From: Catenulispora yoronensis
GTDB taxonomy: Bacteria > Actinomycetota > Actinomycetes > Streptomycetales > Catenulisporaceae
Reading direction: 5' to 3'
Assembly: GCF_039531695.1 (NCBI RefSeq)
Contig: NZ_BAAAQN010000031.1
Coordinates: 1-64,000, forward strand
Length of the DNA stretch: 64,000 nucleotides
Made by a program: the position numbers and the translations under genes. Positions within the stretch are counted from its first letter, which is position 1; each line of letters begins with the position of its first letter. The notes beneath the pieces were generated by a model. The model made no database searches, had not been told where the DNA came from, and saw nothing but the letters and a program-made list of their open reading frames with translations. Positions 60,243 to 64,000 of the stretch are shown here, piece by piece.

Positions 60243-61235
60243 ATGCTCGGCGTGATCGGTCTGGACTGCTTGTCGGAGCAGGTCTATCGGGTTCTGCTGG
60301 ATCATCCGCGGGCCGGGATCGACGAGTTGGCCGAGCGGCTCGCGGTGCCGGTGGCGCGGATCCGGGAGTGCCTGGCGACGCTGGAACGGCTGGAGCTGCT
60401 GCGGGCCTCGCGCGAGACGCCGGGCGGGCTGCGTCCGGTGAGCCCGCGCGTCGGGCTGGAGGTGCTGGTCCGCCGTCAGGAGCTGGATCTGGTGCGGCGG
60501 CGGCAGGAGCTGGCCCGGGGCCAGGTCGCGGCGGCCGGTCTGGTCGCGGACTTCGCCGGGCACCATCCGCCGGCCGGAGCGCCGCGGTCCCGGCTGCTGC
60601 TCGGAGTGGACGCGGTCCAGTCGCGGCTGGAGGAACTCGCGCAGCCGGCCGCCGACATCCTGGCCGTCGTCCCGGGACCGGGCCCGCACAAGGACGTCCT
60701 CGAAGGGATCCAGCCCATCGCCGCCGCCGTCCTGGAGCGCGGCGCTCAGGTCAGGGTCCTGGCACAGGACGCGATGACGGCCAACCGCGACAGCCTGGAC
60801 CACGCCCGCCGGCTGACCAAGGCCGGGGGCCACGTCCGCACCGCGCCGGTCCTGCCGTCGCCGATGTTCGCCGTCGACGCGCGGATCGCCGTGGTCCCCG
60901 TGGTCCCCGTGGATCCCGCGGACACCGCCAAAGGCGCGGTGGAGGTGACGGAGCCCGGGGTCGTCGCGGCCCTGGTCGCGGGTTTCGACTACGCCTGGTC
61001 CCGGGCCGTGGCCCTGGACACCGCGTGCCCGCCCGGCCCGGACGGCCGTCCGTCGGACGCCGATCTCGAACTGCTCGCCCTGCTCGGGACGGGACTCACC
61101 GACGAGGCCATCGCCAACCGGCTCGGCGTCTCGCTGCGCACCGTCCGCCGCCGTGTCAGCGATCTGATGGGGCGGCTGGAGGCGACCGGCCGGTTCGACG
61201 CGGGGCGCAAGGCAGTGCTGCGCGGGTGGCTCTGA
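60243..61235 (+). CDS. TrmB/LuxR-type transcriptional regulator
   Basis: A 330-residue regulator. The N-terminal winged helix (LSEQVYRVLLDHPRAGIDEL, VARIRECLATLERLELLR) is TrmB-like; a middle domain has VQSRLEELAQPAADILAVVP and LERGAQVRVLAQDAMT; the C-terminal LuxR HTH reads LLALLGTGLTDEAIANRLGV and SLRTVRRRVSDLMGRL. This combination is common in Streptomyces. The start ATG is preceded by GGAGGGGAGC; an ATG 7 codons earlier is possible. It diverges from the fusion gene and may control it. Confidence 0.82.
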   Translation: MLGVIGLDCLSEQVYRVLLDHPRAGIDELAERLAVPVARIRECLATLERLELLRASRETPGGLRPVSPRVGLEVLVRRQELDLVRRRQELARGQVAAAGLVADFAGHHPPAGAPRSRLLLGVDAVQSRLEELAQPAADILAVVPGPGPHKDVLEGIQPIAAAVLERGAQVRVLAQDAMTANRDSLDHARRLTKAGGHVRTAPVLPSPMFAVDARIAVVPVVPVDPADTAKGAVEVTEPGVVAALVAGFDYAWSRAVALDTACPPGPDGRPSDADLELLALLGTGLTDEAIANRLGVSLRTVRRRVSDLMGRLEATGRFDAGRKAVLRGWL

Positions 61236-61260
61236 CCCGGCCGGGAATCAGTCCCCGGAC

Positions 61261-61563
61261 TCACTCCTCCCCGGGCAGCGCCTGTCCCGCGATATACACC
61301 TTCGCAGCCCCGGCCGAGGCGACGTGCGGGGTCAGCGAGAGCTTGACCCGGTGGGTGGTGGTGCTGTCGACCTTGCCGTCGGTCCCGAAGTCGACCACGA
61401 AGAACCGCACCTTGCCCGACGAGCCCGTGGACTCCTGGATGGCGACGGCGACCTCCAGCTCGATGGTCCCGAGTTCGAACCGCAGATCCTCGCCGCGGCC
61501 CGCCTCGATCGCACGCTCGATCTCGTCGCGCAGATCCCGTACCACAGTGGCCAGTTCGATCAC
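61261..61563 (-). CDS. Trypco2-domain protein
   Basis: A 100-residue protein matching the trypsin-co-occurring domain 2: IELATVVRDLRDEIERAIEA, DLRFELGTIELEVAVAIQES and KVRFFVVDFGTDGKVDS. Starts at a GTG after GAGGAGG. Such domains mark effector-associated conflict systems and usually sit beside a trypsin-like or other effector. None is adjacent here, so its partner is missing or elsewhere. Its stop is 26 bases from that of the converging regulator. Confidence 0.8.
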   Translation of the reverse strand: MIELATVVRDLRDEIERAIEAGRGEDLRFELGTIELEVAVAIQESTGSSGKVRFFVVDFGTDGKVDSTTTHRVKLSLTPHVASAGAAKVYIAGQALPGEE

Positions 61564-61686
61564 GGCACGCCTCCTCTGTCCGGCCTGACCGGCATCCTAT
61601 GCGCCGCAGGTCAGGGCTCGTACTCAGGGCTGTCCAAACCTCGCTGCGGGATATCCCCTAGCACCTCCGATCCGGCGCTCGGCCCA

Positions 61687-61738
61687 TTGACGCTCCCGCC
61701 GCAATGGACTACACCAATCGTCTGGATGGTCTACACCA
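61687..61738 (+). promoter_or_regulatory. Two DasR-like boxes in the chitinase promoter
   Basis: TGGACTACACCA (61705-61716) and TGGTCTACACCA (61727-61738) match the DasR/chitinase direct-repeat box TGGTCTAGACCA at 10 and 11 of 12 positions. They are 22 bases apart, two helix turns. A TTGACG (61687-61692) lies just upstream as a -35 candidate. This is the usual layout of chitinase promoters in Streptomyces. Confidence 0.78.
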
Positions 61739-61846
61739 CAGCCCTCGCTGTCCCACCGACGTCCGGGTTCTGCCGAAGTTCGTCCCGCACTGGTCGCCAC
61801 CTGTCCGAACCGGGTCCCGGGTCGGGCAATCCATGAAGGGGATCCC

Positions 61847-63181
61847 ATGCGCGCCACCGAAAAGTCCGCCCTGTCCGCCCGGCGCCGCCGGGTAGCCGCC
61901 GCGATCGCCGCGTCGGCCCTGACACTCGCCGCCCTGCCGGGCGCCGCGCACGCCTCGTCCGGCAACGGCGGCGGCCACGGTCACGACGGGTCGGGCAAGC
62001 AACTCGTGGGGTATTTCACCCAGTGGGGTATCTACTCGGGGTTCTTCGAGAAGAACCTGATCAGCAGCGGTGAGATCTCGCACCTGACCGAGCTCGACTA
62101 CGCGTTCTCGAACATCGCTCCCGACGGGACCTGCGCCAGCGGCGACGCGTGGGCCGACTACCAGCGGCCGTTCGCCGCGAACGAGTCCGTCGACGGCACG
62201 GCCGACACCTGGGGCCAGCCGCTGGCCGGCAACTTCCAGCAGCTCAAGGAGCTGAAGGCGAAGTACCCGCACCTGAAGATCGTGATGTCGATCGGCGGCT
62301 GGTCCTGGTCCGGCCAGTTCTCCGGGCTGGCCGCCACCGCCGCGGGCCGGCAGAAGTTCGTCGCGTCGTGCATCGACCAGTACATCAACGGCAACATCCC
62401 CGGGCAGCCGGCCGGCGCCGCCGCGGGCATCTTCGACGGCTTCGCGGTCGACTGGGAGTTCCCCGGCGAGCCGGGCAACAACAACCCCTACAGCCCGCAG
62501 GACACCCCGAACTACACCGCGCTGATGCGGGAGTTCCGGAACCAGCTCGACACCGTCTCCAAGAGCACGCGGCACCGCTACCTGCTGCTGGCCAACACCT
62601 CGGCGAACCCGGCGTACGCCGACAAGCTCCAGCTGCCGCAGCTGGCGCGGGTCGTCGACTGGTTCAACGTCATGACCTTCGACTACCACGGCAGCTGGGA
62701 GCCGGCCGGGCCCACCGACTTCGCCTCGGCGCTGCGGCAGGACCCGCGCGACCCCAACCCGCCGGCCAGCCGGTACACCGTGAGCCAGGCCGTGCGCTAC
62801 TTCGAGCAGCACGGGATCGACTCGGAGCAGATCTCGCTGTCGATGCCGTACTACGCCCACACCTGGACCGGAGTCACGCCGGGGCCGAACGGCGACGGCC
62901 TGTTCCAGCCCGCCACGGCGGGCGGCGGCACTCCCAACTACGCCGCGGTGGTGGCCGCGCCGGGGACCACGTACTTCGACACGCGGGCCGGCGAGCCGTA
63001 CAAGTACGACGCGGCGTCCGGAACCTTCTACACCTACGACGACCCGCGGTCCCTGACCCTGAAGGGCCGCTACATCTGCGACAACGACCTGGCCGGGACG
63101 ATGGTCTGGTCGCTGGACGGCGACACCACCGACGGACAGCTGACGGCGGCCCTGGGCAACAGCCTGGACTGCGACGACTGA
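61847..63181 (+). CDS. GH18 chitinase
   Basis: A 444-residue exported enzyme, catalytic domain only. Signal peptide (RRVAAAIAASALTLAALPGA), a short Gly/His linker, then a GH18 barrel: LVGYFTQWGIYSG, LKIVMSIGGWSWSGQFSG and the active-site strand IFDGFAVDWEFPGE, with Glu as acid. The signature has Ala where most chitinases have the first Asp of DxDxE; the next Asp and Glu are intact. FNVMTFDYHGSWE and GTMVWSLDGD close the site. No binding module. ATG with a GGGGATCC-type site. Confidence 0.88.
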   Translation: MRATEKSALSARRRRVAAAIAASALTLAALPGAAHASSGNGGGHGHDGSGKQLVGYFTQWGIYSGFFEKNLISSGEISHLTELDYAFSNIAPDGTCASGDAWADYQRPFAANESVDGTADTWGQPLAGNFQQLKELKAKYPHLKIVMSIGGWSWSGQFSGLAATAAGRQKFVASCIDQYINGNIPGQPAGAAAGIFDGFAVDWEFPGEPGNNNPYSPQDTPNYTALMREFRNQLDTVSKSTRHRYLLLANTSANPAYADKLQLPQLARVVDWFNVMTFDYHGSWEPAGPTDFASALRQDPRDPNPPASRYTVSQAVRYFEQHGIDSEQISLSMPYYAHTWTGVTPGPNGDGLFQPATAGGGTPNYAAVVAAPGTTYFDTRAGEPYKYDAASGTFYTYDDPRSLTLKGRYICDNDLAGTMVWSLDGDTTDGQLTAALGNSLDCDD

Positions 63182-63234
63182 GTGAGCTGCTGATCCGAGA
63201 CGACCGAGTGAACTGCTGATCAGCTGATCAGCTG

Positions 63235-63268
63235 GGTGAAGGCCCCCGCGCACGCGGGGGCCTTCACC
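63235..63268 (+). terminator. Terminator of the chitinase gene
   Basis: A perfect 16-bp stem (63235-63250 with 63253-63268), 54 bases past the stop. It also sits behind the converging gene at 63305, so it may serve both. Confidence 0.85.
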
Positions 63269-63304
63269 GATCTGCTTCCTAAATCAGGACACCGTCTTCG
63301 TGAA

Positions 63305-64000
63305 TCAGGACACCACTAAAGACGTGACCACCGTCCCGGTCGCCGTCCCCGGCGGATCGATGTGCAGCGTGTACGTCCCCGTACTCGACAGCGCCAGCCC
63401 GTTCCACGCGGACTTCATCACCCCCGCCGCCCCGCACGGCCCGGTCGGGGTGTAGAGCAGGTAGCTGACCTGTTTCCCGGCCGGGTCGTACACCTGCATG
63501 TTCGGCTGCCAGGCGCTCCCGCCGCTGTACGACGTCACCGAGCAGGACAGCGCGAGGTGCTGCCCGGCGGTCGCCGAGAACTGCAGCCAGCCGTCCTGCG
63601 TGGGCGCCGCGATGGTCGTCGCCACCTGGGCCCCGGTGGTCGGGGACGACGCCTGGACATCCGGCGCGGACCACATCCAGATCTTCACCTGCCCCGTCCC
63701 GTACACGCTCTGCGGGTCGATGTGCAGCCGGTAGGTGCCGGTCAGCTTCAGCTGGAGGTCGCCGTCCATCGCCACCTGCTGCGAACCGTCCAGCGAGCAC
63801 GGATACCCGAACCCCGGCTTCGTCCCGCCCGCCCACAGCGAGGCGACCTGGACGTTGTTCGGGTCGTACAGCTGGAAGTACGGCTCCCAGCTCGTGCCCG
63901 ACGACGTCAGGATGCTGCAATCCATCACGAACCGGTTGCCGGCCGTCCCGGTGAACGTCAGCCACTCGTCCTGCCCCGGCGTGGTCAGCACCGCGGACGC
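63305..64000 (-). CDS. Secreted repeat-domain protein, cut by the window edge
   Basis: C-terminal part of a longer protein whose start lies outside the window. Two similar ~115-residue beta domains follow each other: QDEWLTFTGTAGNRFVMDCS with SWEPYFQLYDPNNVQV and GTYRLHIDPQSVYGTGQVKI, then QDGWLQFSATAGQHLALSCS with AWQPNMQVYDPAGKQV and GTYTLHIDPPGTATGTVV. They resemble pre-peptidase C-terminal-like domains found on secreted enzymes. Function unknown. Confidence 0.75.
   Translation of the reverse strand, partial: ASAVLTTPGQDEWLTFTGTAGNRFVMDCSILTSSGTSWEPYFQLYDPNNVQVASLWAGGTKPGFGYPCSLDGSQQVAMDGDLQLKLTGTYRLHIDPQSVYGTGQVKIWMWSAPDVQASSPTTGAQVATTIAAPTQDGWLQFSATAGQHLALSCSVTSYSGGSAWQPNMQVYDPAGKQVSYLLYTPTGPCGAAGVMKSAWNGLALSSTGTYTLHIDPPGTATGTVVTSLVVS

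Overview
The window is very GC-rich, gene-dense DNA with GTG and TTG starts, many ATGA or TGATG gene overlaps and large secreted multidomain enzymes. This fits a filamentous actinomycete of the Streptomycetales/Catenulisporales type (inference from style and gene content, not from a marker gene). No rRNA, tRNA, CRISPR array or insertion sequence was seen. About 45 genes are supported; several have start codons moved to the best ribosome binding site.

Layout. (1) 278-10953, minus strand: surface-polysaccharide cluster with a polysaccharide deacetylase, a GT2 transferase, a single-pass membrane protein, two GT4 transferases, two further membrane proteins and a Wzx-like flippase. (2) 11685-14284: small secreted or enzymatic genes (peptidoglycan-binding protein, Tat lipoprotein, DHFR-like reductase, PPOX-fold protein). 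(3) 14405-19148: a CHAT-peptidase/TPR gene, diverging from a small Cys-containing protein and a membrane protein; this looks like a biological-conflict or signalling module. (4) 19145-21197: a hypothetical gene and a secreted beta-propeller-like protein. (5) 21198-28705: a 2383-residue RHS toxin followed by an Imm8-type immunity gene. (6) 29175-34391: a chitin-sugar uptake operon (NgcE-like binding protein, two permeases, ROK regulator, PIG-L deacetylase) with a palindrome in front. (7) 34595-35672: two decayed genes. (8) 35706-37142: an NTF2-like protein and an HTH regulator. (9) 37407-39983: a sedolisin protease. (10) 40319-50332: a vWA membrane protein, a large coiled-coil protein, a TRAFAC-like GTPase and a Ser/Thr kinase, the last three overlapping or nearly abutting. 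(11) 50882-55755: PH-like protein, FGE-fold protein, M4 metalloprotease with a chitin-binding tail, and a small hypothetical protein. (12) 55785-58140: three self-contained cassettes, each with promoter, conserved hairpin leader, small helical protein and terminator, with an HTH gene between the first two and a degenerate fourth leader at the end. (13) 58238-61563: an EamA/F420-reductase fusion, a G-rich simple-sequence tract, a TrmB/LuxR-type regulator and a trypco2 protein. (14) 61705-63268: a GH18 chitinase behind two DasR-like boxes. (15) The edge: a secreted protein with duplicated domains, cut by the window end.

How the genes work together. Chitin use is a recurring theme: a chitinase with DasR-like boxes, an NgcEFG-type importer, a deacetylase and a protease with a chitin-binding module. 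A second theme is conflict and signalling: CHAT-TPR, RHS/Imm8, kinase-GTPase-vWA and trypco2. The most novel item is the family of small-protein cassettes at 55785-58140. Their leaders share a two-stem hairpin with compensatory changes between copies and an invariant GUGAGAG loop core.
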